A stretch of 33,074 nucleotides of DNA from Streptomyces rochei (GCA_002155895.1 MUMD01000206.1:1-33074); one strand, 5' to 3'; shown: positions 23,502 to 32,035, counted from the stretch's first letter. Numbers and translations are program-made. Notes: generated from the sequence alone by a model not told the origin.

Positions 23502-26153
23502 ATGGATCTTCGACTGCCCCGCGTGCGAGGGCTGCTACGGGGACCGCGGCGGCTGCTCGCCGCCGCGGCCGCCGTCGTCGTGCTCGCCGGTGCCGGGACC
23601 TGGACGGCCGTCGCCGGTGACGACCCGCCACCGGTGCACCGCTCGGACCGGGTCGTGGCCGTGGGCGACGGGGTGCGCCTGAACACCTCCTACTTCACGG
23701 CGGGTCCGGCCGGCCGCCGCCCCGCGGTCCTGCTCGCCCACGGCTTCGGCGGCAGCAAGGCCGACCTGCGGGACCAGGCGGAGGACCTCGCCCGCGACGG
23801 GTACGCGGTCCTGACCTGGTCGGCGCGCGGCTTCGGCGAGTCCACCGGGAAGATCGGGCTGAACGCCCCGGACGGCGAGGTCGCCGACGTCTCCCGGCTG
23901 ATCGACTGGCTGGCCGAGCGGCCCGAGGTCCGGCTGGACGGGAAGGGCGACCCGCGCGTGGGCGTGGCGGGCGGCTCCTACGGGGGCGCGGTCTCGCTGC
24001 TGGCCGCCGGCCACGACGACCGGGTCGACGCGATCGCCCCGGCCGTCACCTACTGGAACCTCTCGGACGCCCTCTTCCCGAACGGCGTCTTCAAGAAGCT
24101 GTGGGCCGGCATCTTCGTCAACCTGGGCGGCGGCTGCGGGCGGTTCGAGGACGACCTGTGCCGCATGTACCAGCGGGTCGCCGAGTCCGGGAAGCCGGAC
24201 GCCGCGGCCACGGCCCTCCTCGACCAGCGCAGCCCGCAGGCCGTCGCCGACCGCATCGACGTACCCACCCTGCTGGTGCAGGGCCAGACCGACTCCCTCT
24301 TCCCGCTGGGCCAGGCCGACCTGGCCGCCGAGGCGATCCGGGACAACGGCGCCCCCGTGGCCGTCGACTGGATCGCGGGCGGGCACGACGGCGGCGACCT
24401 GGAGACCGACCGCGTCGAGGCCCGTATCGGGGCGTGGTTCGACCGCTACCTGAAGGACGACGCGTCGGCCGGCACCGGACCCGCCTTCCGCGTCACCCGC
24501 ACCGTCGGCACCGGCAGCGGCGACGGCGAGCCCCGCCTGGAGGGCGTGAGCGCCGACACCTACCCCGGGCTGGGCAGCGACCCCCGCCCGATCGCACTGC
24601 GCGGCCGCGAGCAGACCTTCGACAACCCGGCCGGCGCCAACCCGCCCGCCGTCTCCGCCCTCCCCGGCATCGGCGGCTCCGGCGGACTCGCCCAGCTCTC
24701 CTCCCTCGGCGTCGGCGTCTCCCTCGACTTCCCCGGCCAGCACGCCGCGTTCGAGTCGGAGCCGCTGGAGGAGGACGTCCGGATCACCGGCTCGCCGACC
24801 GCGACCGTGCACGTGAAGTCCACGAAGGACGAAGCCGTGCTCTTCGCCAAGGTGTACGACGTCGGACCCGGCGGCGCCCAGCCCGTGCTCCCCTCCCAAC
24901 TGGTCACGCCCGTCCGGGTGGACGGCGTCGGCGACGGCAGGGACGTGCGGCTCACCCTGCCCGCGATCGACCACGAGGTGGAGAGCGGCCACCGCCTGCG
25001 CCTGGTCCTGTCCTCCACCGACCTCGGGTACGCCTCCCCGGCCGCGCCCGCGCGGTACACCGTCTCCCTGAAGGGCGGCCTGACGGTCCCGACGGGCCTC
25101 GGCGACACCGGACAGGTGGCCGGGCTGCCCGCCTGGGTGTGGTGGGCACCGCTCGCGGGCGCCGCGGTGGCCGCGGTCCTGCTGCTGACCGCCCGCCGCC
25201 GCACCACGGCGCCGCCGCCCGACCCGGCGCTGGCCGGAGTCCCGCTCCAGATCACGGGCCTGACCAAGCGGTACGGCAAGTCCGGCGACCGGTACGCCGT
25301 GCGGGACCTGTCCTTCCGCGTGGAACAGGGCCAGGTGCTCGGCCTGCTCGGGCCGAACGGCGCGGGCAAGACGACCACCCTGCGCATGCTGATGGGCCTG
25401 ATCGGCCCGGACGGCGGCGAGATCCGCGTCTTCGGCCACGCCATCGCGCCCGGCGCCCCGGTGCTCTCGCGCGTCGGCGCGTTCGTCGAGGGCGCGGGCT
25501 TCCTGCCGCACCTGTCCGGCCGGGAGAACCTGGAGCTGTACTGGCGGGCCACCGGCCGCCCGCCCGAGGACGCCCACCTCGACGAGGCCCTGGAGATCGC
25601 CGGGCTCGGGGACGCGCTCGCCCGCGCGGTGCGCACCTACTCCCAGGGCATGCGCCAGCGTCTGGCCATCGCCCAGGCCATGCTGGGCCTGCCCGACCTG
25701 CTGATCCTGGACGAGCCGACCAACGGCCTGGACCCGCCGCAGATCCGCGAGATGCGCGAGGTGATGATCCGTTACGCCGCGGCCGGCCGCACGGTGATCG
25801 TCTCCAGCCACCTCCTGTCCGAGGTCGAGCAGAGCTGCACCCACCTGGTGGTCATGGACCGCGGGCGGCTCGTCCAGGCGGGCCCGGTCGCCGAGATCGT
25901 CGGCACCGGGGACACGCTGCTGGTGGGCACCTCCACGGCGGTGGACGCGCCCCTGGCCGAGAAGGTGGCCGCGCTGCCCGGCGTGGCCTCGGCGGCGGTG
26001 GCCGACGGCGGCCTGCTGGTGCGGCTCGGACCGGACGGCACCGCCCGGGACCTGATCGCCGAACTCGTCCGCCTGGACGTGCCCGTGGAGTCGGTGGGCC
26101 CCCACCGCCGCCTCGAGGACGCCTTCCTCACCCTGATCGGAGACCCGGCATGA
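23502..26153 (+). CDS. Alpha/beta hydrolase (X-Pro peptidase/CocE type) fused to an ABC transporter ATPase
   Basis: A single 883-residue chain joins an extracytoplasmic enzyme to a cytoplasmic motor. Residues 1-40 are a basic, hydrophobic signal-anchor (RRLLAAAAAVVVLAGAG). Residues about 45-535 are an S15/CocE-type hydrolase: nucleophile Ser159 in GGSYGGAV, Asp264 in GQTDSLFP, His295 in GGHDGG, then a jelly-roll domain (FPGQHAAFESEPLEEDVRITG). A membrane helix follows (about 542-563, WVWWAPLAGAAVAAVLLL), then a complete ABC ATPase: Walker A GPNGAGKT 617-624, signature YSQGMRQ 713-719, Walker B ending Asp737-Glu738, and H-loop His770. All key residues are intact. The stop overlaps the permease start as ATGA, so the partner is an ABC-2 exporter. 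The substrate is unknown; export or processing of a peptide or ester is inference. Confidence 0.92.
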   Translation: MDLRLPRVRGLLRGPRRLLAAAAAVVVLAGAGTWTAVAGDDPPPVHRSDRVVAVGDGVRLNTSYFTAGPAGRRPAVLLAHGFGGSKADLRDQAEDLARDGYAVLTWSARGFGESTGKIGLNAPDGEVADVSRLIDWLAERPEVRLDGKGDPRVGVAGGSYGGAVSLLAAGHDDRVDAIAPAVTYWNLSDALFPNGVFKKLWAGIFVNLGGGCGRFEDDLCRMYQRVAESGKPDAAATALLDQRSPQAVADRIDVPTLLVQGQTDSLFPLGQADLAAEAIRDNGAPVAVDWIAGGHDGGDLETDRVEARIGAWFDRYLKDDASAGTGPAFRVTRTVGTGSGDGEPRLEGVSADTYPGLGSDPRPIALRGREQTFDNPAGANPPAVSALPGIGGSGGLAQLSSLGVGVSLDFPGQHAAFESEPLEEDVRITGSPTATVHVKSTKDEAVLFAKVYDVGPGGAQPVLPSQLVTPVRVDGVGDGRDVRLTLPAIDHEVESGHRLRLVLSSTDLGYASPAAPARYTVSLKGGLTVPTGLGDTGQVAGLPAWVWWAPLAGAAVAAVLLLTARRRTTAPPPDPALAGVPLQITGLTKRYGKSGDRYAVRDLSFRVEQGQVLGLLGPNGAGKTTTLRMLMGLIGPDGGEIRVFGHAIAPGAPVLSRVGAFVEGAGFLPHLSGRENLELYWRATGRPPEDAHLDEALEIAGLGDALARAVRTYSQGMRQRLAIAQAMLGLPDLLILDEPTNGLDPPQIREMREVMIRYAAAGRTVIVSSHLLSEVEQSCTHLVVMDRGRLVQAGPVAEIVGTGDTLLVGTSTAVDAPLAEKVAALPGVASAAVADGGLLVRLGPDGTARDLIAELVRLDVPVESVGPHRRLEDAFLTLIGDPA

Positions 26154-27031
26154 GCACGCAGGTCGAACGGGCCGCGCCCGCCGGCCCCCAGGAGGTCGCC
26201 GAGGGCTACCGCGCGGGCCGCACGCTGCCCGTGCGGGTGGAGCTGGTCCGCCAGCTGAAGCGGCGGCGCACCCTCGTCATGGGCGGCATCCTGTTCGCCC
26301 TGCCGTTCGTGCTGCTCGTCGCCTTCCGGATCGGCGGCGAGCCGGGCGGGCCGAACAACCAGATCAGCCTGATGGACTCGGCCACCGCGTCGGGAGCCAA
26401 CTTCGCCGCGGTGAACCTCTTCGCCTCCGCCGGGTTCCTCCTCGTCGTGCCCGTCGCCCTGTTCTTCGGGGACACGGTCGCCTCGGAGGCCGGCTGGTCC
26501 TCCCTGCGGTACCTGCTGGCCGCGCCGGTGCCCCGCGCCCGCCTGCTCTGGTCCAAGCTGGTCGTCGCCCTGCTCCTCAGCCTCGCGGCGATCGTCCTGC
26601 TGCCGCTGGTCGCGCTGGCCGTGGGGACGGCCGCCTACGGCTGGGGGCCGCTGGAGCTGCCCACCGGCGGCAGCCTGCCCACCGGCACCGCGGCCGAGCG
26701 CCTGGCGATCACGGTGGCGTACGTCTTCGTCTCGCAACTGGTCACCGCCGCGCTGGCGTTCTGGCTGTCCACCAAGACCGACGCCCCGCTCGGGGCGGTC
26801 GGCGGCGCGGTCGGCCTGACCATCATCGGCAACGTCCTGGACGAGGTGACCGCCCTCGGCGGCTGGCGCGACCTCCTGCCGGCGCACTGGCAGTACGCCT
26901 GGCTCGACACGGTCCGGCCCGAGCTGGACTGGACCCGGCTGATCCAGGGCACGTCCCTGTCGGTGACGTACGCCCTGGTGCTCTTCGCCCTGGCCTTCCG
27001 CGGCTTCGCCCGCAAGGACGTGGTGTCCTAG
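26150..27031 (+). CDS. ABC-2 type permease, partner of the hydrolase-ABC fusion
   Basis: The 293-residue membrane protein has about six hydrophobic segments (LVMGGILFALPFVLLVAF, FLLVVPVALFFGDTVASEAGW, LVVALLLSLAAIVLLPLVALAV and others) and the ABC-2 pattern GDTVASEAGWSSLRYLLAAPVPRARLLWSKL. Its roughly 45-residue Arg-rich cytosolic N-terminus precedes the first helix. ATG at 26150-26152 overlaps the upstream stop by 4 bp (ATGA), so the two chains are made in linked amounts. ABC-2 permeases pair with single ATPases to export lipids, drugs or peptides; with two ATPase-permease chains this would form a dimeric exporter displaying two hydrolase domains outside. No terminator with a T-run was found behind it. 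Confidence 0.92.
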   Translation: MSTQVERAAPAGPQEVAEGYRAGRTLPVRVELVRQLKRRRTLVMGGILFALPFVLLVAFRIGGEPGGPNNQISLMDSATASGANFAAVNLFASAGFLLVVPVALFFGDTVASEAGWSSLRYLLAAPVPRARLLWSKLVVALLLSLAAIVLLPLVALAVGTAAYGWGPLELPTGGSLPTGTAAERLAITVAYVFVSQLVTAALAFWLSTKTDAPLGAVGGAVGLTIIGNVLDEVTALGGWRDLLPAHWQYAWLDTVRPELDWTRLIQGTSLSVTYALVLFALAFRGFARKDVVS

Positions 27032-27216
27032 CGCCTTACCCGCCCGGTGGAGCCCGCGGACTCGGCGGGGTCTGAGGAGGATCACCCACCGGTCTCGGCG
27101 GCCCGCCGCCGTGCCCACTTCGAGACGCACCCGTGACACCCCGTGCCGCACGTTCCGCCCTCCCGCGCCGTCACAGTCACGTACACCGGCGTCAACGGAA
27201 GCAGGGGGAACGGAAG

Positions 27217-28785
27217 ATGAGGCGACACCGGACACGAGGGCCGATCGGCGCGCTGCTCGCGCTCACGGCGGCGGGCGGCCTGCTGCTCACCGGCTGCGGG
27301 GGAGGAGACGAGGACGCGGCGCGGGACGCGAAGGACACGGCGGTGGACTCCCGGGGCCGGGGCTCCGCGCCGGTGCCCGCACCCGACGGGCCGCGCGGCG
27401 AGGCCGGACAGCGCCACGACGAGGGCGCGACCACGGGCGGGACGGGAGACTCCCGGGAGGTCGCCCCCGAACCCGACCTCCTCTCCACCTTCGCCCTGGA
27501 CGTCGACACCGCCTCCTACGGCTACGCCCGCCGCACCCTGGCCGAGGGCCGGCTGCCCGACCCGTCGACGGTCCGCCCCGAGGAGTTCGTCAACAGCTTC
27601 CGCCAGGACTACGAGCGTCCCGAAGGCGACGGCTTCTCGGTGACCGTGGACGGCGCCCGCACCGGCGAGGAGGACTGGTCCCTGGTCCGCGTGGGCCTGG
27701 CCACCCGGGGCGCCGAGCAGCGCGGCGCCCGCCCGCCGGCCGCCCTGACCTTCGTCATCGACGTCTCCGGCTCCATGGCCGAGCCCGGCCGCCTCGACCT
27801 CGCCCAAGAGGCCCTGGGCACGATGACCGACCGGCTGCGCGACGACGACTCGGTCGCGCTGGTCACCTTCAGCGACGAGGCCGAGACCGTCCTGCCGATG
27901 ACCCGGCTCGGCGACCGCCGCGGCCGCGTCCACGACGCCATCGACAGCCTGGAGCCCACCCAGTCCACCAACCTCGGCGCGGGCGTCGAGACCGGCTACG
28001 ACACCGCCGTCGAGGGCCGCCGCGAGGGCGCCACCAACCGCGTCGTCCTCGTCTCCGACGCCCTCGCCAACACCGGCGAGACCGACGCGGACGCCATCCT
28101 CGAACGCATCGCGGACGAGCGCCGCGAGCACGGCATCACCCTCTTCGGCGTCGGCGTCGGCAGCGACTACGGCGACGCCCTGATGGAACGCCTCGCCGAC
28201 AAGGGCGACGGACACACCACGTACGTGTCGGACCCGGAGGACGCCCGCGAGGTCTTCTGCGAGCAGCTCCCGCGCCACATCGAGCTGACCGCCCGCGACG
28301 CCAAGGCCCAGGTCGCCTTCAACCCGGAGACGGTCGCCGAGTTCCGCCTCGTGGGCTACGACAACCGCCGCGTCGCCGACGACGACTTCCGCGACGACCG
28401 CGTCGACGGCGGCGAGGTCGGCCCCGGGCACACCGTCACCGCCCTGTACGCCGTGCGCACCCGCCCCGGCGCCGACGGCCGGCTGGCCACGGCCACCGTC
28501 CGCTGGCTCGACCCCGACAGCCGTGCCCCGCACGAGGAGTCCGGCGACGTGGAGTCCGGTGACCTCGACGACTCGGTGTGGGAAGCGGACCGCGGCCTGC
28601 GCGTGACGGCGACCGCCGCCTACTTCGCCGACGCCCTGCGTACCCCGTACGACGACGGCTCCCTGCCGGGCGCACCGCGTCTCGGTGAACTCGCCGAGCG
28701 CGCCGACGCGCTGGCCGACCGCACGGACGACCCGGACGTCGGACGGCTCGCCGCGGCGGTCCGGCAGGCGGACGAGCTGACCTGA
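27217..28785 (+). CDS. YfbK-like von Willebrand factor A lipoprotein
   Basis: The 522-residue protein begins with a lipoprotein signal (LLLTGC, lipid Cys27) and a Gly/Asp-rich disordered stretch. Residues about 85-160 match the YfbK N-terminal domain (FALDVDTASYGYARRTLAEGRLPDP, VRPEEFVNSF). A VWA domain follows with an intact MIDAS DVSGS (Asp182-Ser184-Ser186) and LVSDALANTGETD, and the YfbK C-terminal domain (VAFNPETVAEFRLVGYDNR, AAYFADALR). It is probably an outward-facing metal-dependent adhesion or scaffold protein; its partner is unknown. ATG at 27217 has AGGGGGAACGGAAG upstream; a GTG at 27133 would spoil the signal. It follows the ABC permease after 185 bp without evident coupling. Confidence 0.9.
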   Translation: MRRHRTRGPIGALLALTAAGGLLLTGCGGGDEDAARDAKDTAVDSRGRGSAPVPAPDGPRGEAGQRHDEGATTGGTGDSREVAPEPDLLSTFALDVDTASYGYARRTLAEGRLPDPSTVRPEEFVNSFRQDYERPEGDGFSVTVDGARTGEEDWSLVRVGLATRGAEQRGARPPAALTFVIDVSGSMAEPGRLDLAQEALGTMTDRLRDDDSVALVTFSDEAETVLPMTRLGDRRGRVHDAIDSLEPTQSTNLGAGVETGYDTAVEGRREGATNRVVLVSDALANTGETDADAILERIADERREHGITLFGVGVGSDYGDALMERLADKGDGHTTYVSDPEDAREVFCEQLPRHIELTARDAKAQVAFNPETVAEFRLVGYDNRRVADDDFRDDRVDGGEVGPGHTVTALYAVRTRPGADGRLATATVRWLDPDSRAPHEESGDVESGDLDDSVWEADRGLRVTATAAYFADALRTPYDDGSLPGAPRLGELAERADALADRTDDPDVGRLAAAVRQADELT

Positions 28786-28802
28786 GCCGCCCCGTTGACC
28801 AC

Positions 28803-28832
28803 TTACGCGGGAGTAAGTTTACTCTGCGGTAA
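28803..28832. promoter_or_regulatory. Two TTAC-N6-GTAA operators before the acyl-CoA synthetase gene
   Basis: TTACGCGGGAGTAA (28803-28816) and TTACTCTGCGGTAA (28819-28832) are 14-bp imperfect palindromes, 16 bp apart centre to centre, 53-82 bp upstream of the start codon. Sites of this shape are typical of TetR-family regulators of fatty-acid degradation in actinobacteria; the regulator gene is not in the window. Base composition here is markedly A+T-richer than the flanks. Confidence 0.75.
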
Positions 28833-28884
28833 GTAACGGGAAGAGGCAGCGCAACACCACTGCGATCCGCGACCGGGAGCCGAC

Positions 28885-30822
28885 ATGGGCGTACACAGGG
28901 ACCTGAAACGGGCGAGGAGGCGCGGGGACCTGGCCTCCCGCTCCCGGACCGAGACCGTCCGGGACGCCCACGGCACCGTCCGCGAGGCCCGTACCCCGGC
29001 CCTGGCACCCCGCCCCACCACGGGCAGCACCGCCGACATCCCGTTCACCAACGCGGACGAGGCACCCGACGCGGTGGTCCTGCGCCGCGAGGTGGACGGC
29101 GTCTGGCGGCCCGTCACCGCGCAGCGGTTCGCCGCCGAGGTGACCGCCGTGGCCAAGGGCCTGATCGCCGCCGGCCTGGAACCGGGCGGCCGGGTCGCCG
29201 TCATGTCCCGCACCCGCTACGAGTGGACGGTCCTGGACTTCGCGATCTGGACGGCCGGCGGCCAGACCGTCCCCGTCTACCCCACCTCGTCCGCCGACCA
29301 GGTCGAGTGGATCGTCCGCGACTCCGGCGCCCGCCACGTGATCACCGAGACCGCCGCCCACACCGCCACCGTCGTGGCCGGCACGTCCGGCCACGACCAG
29401 CACCCGCGCGCCTGGGAGATCGACTCCGGCGCCCTCGCCGACCTCACCGCCCTCGGCCGGGGCGTGAGTGACGAGGAGGTCACCAAGCGCCGCACCGCCC
29501 TGACCCCCGACACGGTGGCGACCGTCTGCTACACCTCCGGCACCACCGGCCGCCCCAAGGGCTGCGTCCTCACCCACGCCAACCTGCACGCCGAGGCCGC
29601 CAACACCGTCGAACTGCTCCACCCGATCTTCAAGGAGGTCACCGGCCAGACCGCCTCGACCCTCCTCTTCCTGCCGCTCGCCCACATCCTCGGGCGCACC
29701 ATCCAGATCGCCTGCCTGCTGGCCCGCATCGAGCTGGGCCACTTCCCGAGCATCAAGCCCGACGAACTCAGGCCGGCGCTGAAGAAGTTCCGCCCGACCT
29801 TCCTGGTCGGGGTCCCCTACCTCTTCGAGAAGATCCACGACACCGGCCGGGCCACCGCCGAGAAGATCGGCCGCGGTGCCTCCTTCGAGCGCGCCCACCG
29901 CCTCGCCGTGCGCTTCGGCGCGGCCCACCTGGAACGCTTCCTCGGCCGCGGCAAGGGCCCCGGCCCCGCGCTGTGGGCCGGCTGGGCCCTGTACGACCTG
30001 CTGGTCTACCGCCGGGTCCGGGCCGAACTCGGCGGCCGCATGCGCTACGCCATCAGCGGCGGCTCCCCGCTGGAGCGCGACCTCAACCTGTTCTTCTACG
30101 CCGCCGGGATCATGATCTACGAGGGCTACGGCCTCACCGAGACGACCGCGGCGGCCACCATCGTCCCGCCGCTCGGCCCGCGCCCCGGCACCGTCGGCCG
30201 GCCGGTCCCCGGCACCGCGGTGCGCATCGCCGAGGACGGCGAGGTGCTCATCATGGGCGGCATCGTCTTCGGCGCCTACCGCAACGACCCCGAGGCCACC
30301 GACGCCGTCCTCACCGACGGCTGGTTCGCCACCGGTGACCTGGGCTCCCTGGACGACGACGGCTACCTCACCATCACCGGCCGCAAGAAGGACCTCCTGG
30401 TCACCTCCGGCGGCAAGAACGTCTCCCCGGCCGTCCTGGAGGACCGCCTGCGCAGCCGCCCGCCCGTCGCCCAGTGCCTGGTCGTCGGGGACAACCGGCC
30501 CTTCGTCGCCGCCCTGGTCACCCTGGACCCGGACGCCGTCGCCCACTGGCTGGCGGTCCGCAAGCTGCCCGCCGACACCCCGATGTCCGCACTCGCGCGC
30601 GACGAGCGGATGCGCGCCGAGGTCCAGAAGGCCGTCGACCACGCCAACGCCGCCGTCTCCCGCGCCGAGTCGATCCGCGCCTTCCGGATCGTCGACGGCG
30701 AGTTCACCGAGGAGAACGGACTGCTCACCCCGTCCCTCAAGGTGAAGCGGCAGGCGGCGGTGACCGCCTACGCCGACGAGATCGAGGCCCTGTACGCGGC
30801 GCCGGGGCGCCGGCCCGGGTGA
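28885..30822 (+). CDS. Long-chain acyl-CoA synthetase (AMP-forming, FadD15-like)
   Basis: The 645-residue ligase activates fatty acids to acyl-CoA through an acyl-AMP intermediate. It has the ATP loop YTSGTTGRPKGCVLTHAN, the A5 motif YEGYGLTETTAAATI, the A7 stretch DGWFATGDLG, the hinge GRKKDLLVTSGGKNVSP and the C-terminal catalytic Lys in LTPSLKVKRQ. Length and motif spacing match mycobacterial FadD15-type enzymes. There is no signal peptide or membrane helix; it would work at the inner face of the membrane. ATG at 28885 has GGGAG 5 nt upstream. Two TetR-type palindromes lie upstream, which suggests induction by fatty acids or acyl-CoA. It ends 32 bp before a shared terminator facing rdlB. 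Confidence 0.95.
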   Translation: MGVHRDLKRARRRGDLASRSRTETVRDAHGTVREARTPALAPRPTTGSTADIPFTNADEAPDAVVLRREVDGVWRPVTAQRFAAEVTAVAKGLIAAGLEPGGRVAVMSRTRYEWTVLDFAIWTAGGQTVPVYPTSSADQVEWIVRDSGARHVITETAAHTATVVAGTSGHDQHPRAWEIDSGALADLTALGRGVSDEEVTKRRTALTPDTVATVCYTSGTTGRPKGCVLTHANLHAEAANTVELLHPIFKEVTGQTASTLLFLPLAHILGRTIQIACLLARIELGHFPSIKPDELRPALKKFRPTFLVGVPYLFEKIHDTGRATAEKIGRGASFERAHRLAVRFGAAHLERFLGRGKGPGPALWAGWALYDLLVYRRVRAELGGRMRYAISGGSPLERDLNLFFYAAGIMIYEGYGLTETTAAATIVPPLGPRPGTVGRPVPGTAVRIAEDGEVLIMGGIVFGAYRNDPEATDAVLTDGWFATGDLGSLDDDGYLTITGRKKDLLVTSGGKNVSPAVLEDRLRSRPPVAQCLVVGDNRPFVAALVTLDPDAVAHWLAVRKLPADTPMSALARDERMRAEVQKAVDHANAAVSRAESIRAFRIVDGEFTEENGLLTPSLKVKRQAAVTAYADEIEALYAAPGRRPG

Positions 30823-30853
30823 CGGCGTTCACCGAACCCGGACGACGGCATGC

Positions 30854-30896
30854 GGAAGGGGCGGACCGCCGATGCGTTCGGCGGCCCGCCCCTTCC
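30854..30896. terminator. Bidirectional terminator between the acyl-CoA synthetase gene and rdlB
   Basis: Arms 30854-30872 and 30878-30896 form an 18-bp stem with one A/C mismatch (30865/30885) and a 5-nt loop. The outer end GGAAGGGG/CCCCTTCC is adenine/thymine-flanked on both sides. It begins 32 bp after the ligase stop and ends 8 bp from the rdlB stop. Confidence 0.88.
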
Positions 30897-30903
30897 CGGG
30901 GTG

Positions 30904-31308
30904 TCAGCCCTTGCCGCCGCCCTCGCCGTTGGAGGACAGGATCGAGACGTCCTCCAGCAGGTGGGCCAGCGCGCCGTCGCGCTTGGCCTGCGTGGAGTTC
31001 TCGGCGCACTGCTGGTTCAGGTCGTCCGACAGGACGTTGAGGTCCTGGATCGGGACGAGACCGATGACGCTGACCGGGATCTCGCTGACCGCGATGCACG
31101 GCTTGTTGAACGAGCCCTGGATGAGCGCCATCTGCGGGCTCATGTTGCCGTGGGTCGCCGAGTTGCCGAAGTACTGCGCGGCACCGTTCCCGTTCGCGGA
31201 GACGGGGCCGCTGTCGTCGCCGATCGCCATCGCCTGCGGGGCCGCGACAGCGGAGGCACCCATGACGGAGGCGGCGATCGCCGCGTAGGCGACAACCTTC
31301 TTGATCAT
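30904..31308 (-). CDS. rdlB: Rodlin RdlB
   Basis: Rodlins are secreted proteins that, with chaplins, form the rodlet layer on Streptomyces aerial hyphae and spores. The 134-residue precursor has a Sec signal peptide ([20 protein letters not shown]…PQAMA) cleaved before IGDDSG, giving a mature chain of about 106 residues. The family core follows: [30 protein letters not shown] with one Cys, [33 protein letters not shown] with a second Cys. The C-terminus is Gly-rich (NGEGGGKG). ATG at 31306-31308 is preceded by AAAGGA. I name it rdlB because it is the copy next to the acyl-CoA ligase and divergent from a second rodlin, as in S. coelicolor. Expression is expected only during sporulation under BldN. 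Confidence 0.93.
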   Translation of the reverse strand: MIKKVVAYAAIAASVMGASAVAAPQAMAIGDDSGPVSANGNGAAQYFGNSATHGNMSPQMALIQGSFNKPCIAVSEIPVSVIGLVPIQDLNVLSDDLNQQCAENSTQAKRDGALAHLLEDVSILSSNGEGGGKG

Positions 31309-31569
31309 TTGGCCAGTCCTTTCTGAAAAACCCCGTCCTCCGGAGCGCACTGGTCAACTCCGTGTGCTCGTCCGGGTTTCTCCCGTTCACTCAGTCGGCG
31401 GACAGCGGGAAATGTGTGCGGGTCGGTGATTCCCCCTGATTTCCCGGCGATTTCGCGAGGGTCCCGGGATCGCGTGCGGGCCAACCGGGTGAACGCCCGC
31501 AACCAATCCCTCCGCACCGGGTTGATGAGGCCGTAGGACAGTGCGTCGCTACGACGAAAGGAACGCGAA
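31309..31569. promoter_or_regulatory. Divergent rdlB/rdlA promoter region with BldN-like element
   Basis: For rdlA, CGCAAC (31498-31503), N16 and GGTTGA (31520-31525) fits the BldN-type pattern as I recall it (CGTAAC-N16-CGTTGA) and would give a leader of about 40 nt. For rdlB a weaker AGAAAC-N17-AGTTGA reads on the minus strand, its -10 AGTTGA about 46 nt before the start. The remaining sequence shows no gene. The consensus is from memory and needs checking. Confidence 0.5.
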
Positions 31570-31962
31570 GTGCTCAAGAAGGCAATGGTCGCCGCGGCGG
31601 CTGCCGCTTCTGTGATCGGCATGTCCGCTGCTGCCGCCCCCCAGGCCCTGGCCATCGGGGACGACAACGGGCCGGCCGTGGCCAACGGCAACGGCGCCTC
31701 GTCGTCGTTCGGCAACTCGGCGACCGACGGCGACATGAGCCCGCAGCTGTCGCTGGTCGAGGGCACGCTGAACAAGCCGTGCCTGGGTGTCGAGGACGTC
31801 AACGTCGCCGTCATCAACCTGGTGCCGCTCCAGGACATCAACGTCCTGGCGGACGACCTGAACCAGCAGTGCGCGGACAACTCCACGCAGGCCAAGCGGG
31901 ACGGTGCGGTCTCGCACGTCCTGGAGGACCTGTCGGTGCTGTCGGCGAACGGCGAGGGCTGA
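31570..31962 (+). CDS. rdlA: Rodlin RdlA
   Basis: The 130-residue precursor has a signal peptide ([17 protein letters not shown]…PQALA) and a mature chain starting [17 protein letters not shown]. It is clearly paralogous to rdlB in the segments [44 protein letters not shown] and [16 protein letters not shown], again with two Cys. The chain ends at NGEG, lacking the Gly-Lys tail of RdlB. GTG at 31570-31572 has GAAAGGAAC upstream. It is divergent from rdlB and followed by two overlapping hairpins and chpD. It works on the outer surface of aerial hyphae in rodlet formation; expression should be restricted to that stage. Confidence 0.94.
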   Translation: MLKKAMVAAAAAASVIGMSAAAAPQALAIGDDNGPAVANGNGASSSFGNSATDGDMSPQLSLVEGTLNKPCLGVEDVNVAVINLVPLQDINVLADDLNQQCADNSTQAKRDGAVSHVLEDLSVLSANGEG

Positions 31963-31980
31963 GCCGTATCCCGCCCGGCA

Positions 31981-32035
31981 CGGGCGGCCCGCTGACTTCC
32001 CCGCGGGCCGCCCGGCCGTGACCGGGCCGGGTTTT
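31981..32035 (+). terminator. Double terminator after rdlA
   Basis: A 12-bp perfect stem (CGGGCGGCCCGC 31981-31992 with 32003-32014) overlaps a second stem (CCCGGCC 32011-32017 with GGCCGGG 32025-32031) that is followed by TTTT. They cannot form fully together. The second is a canonical intrinsic terminator, unusual in having a T-run for this genome. Confidence 0.82.

Noticed and set aside
21748-23631. A 627-codon minus-strand frame opposite the APC transporter gene
   Set aside because: It is His/Asp/Gly-rich low-complexity sequence; the opposite strand has a convincing membrane transporter, terminator and promoter.
24101-27031. A 976-codon plus-strand frame overlapping the hydrolase-ABC gene and ending with the permease
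   Set aside because: Only its last 293 codons (from 26150) are real permease; the preceding part is an Arg/Pro-rich out-of-frame reading of the fusion gene.
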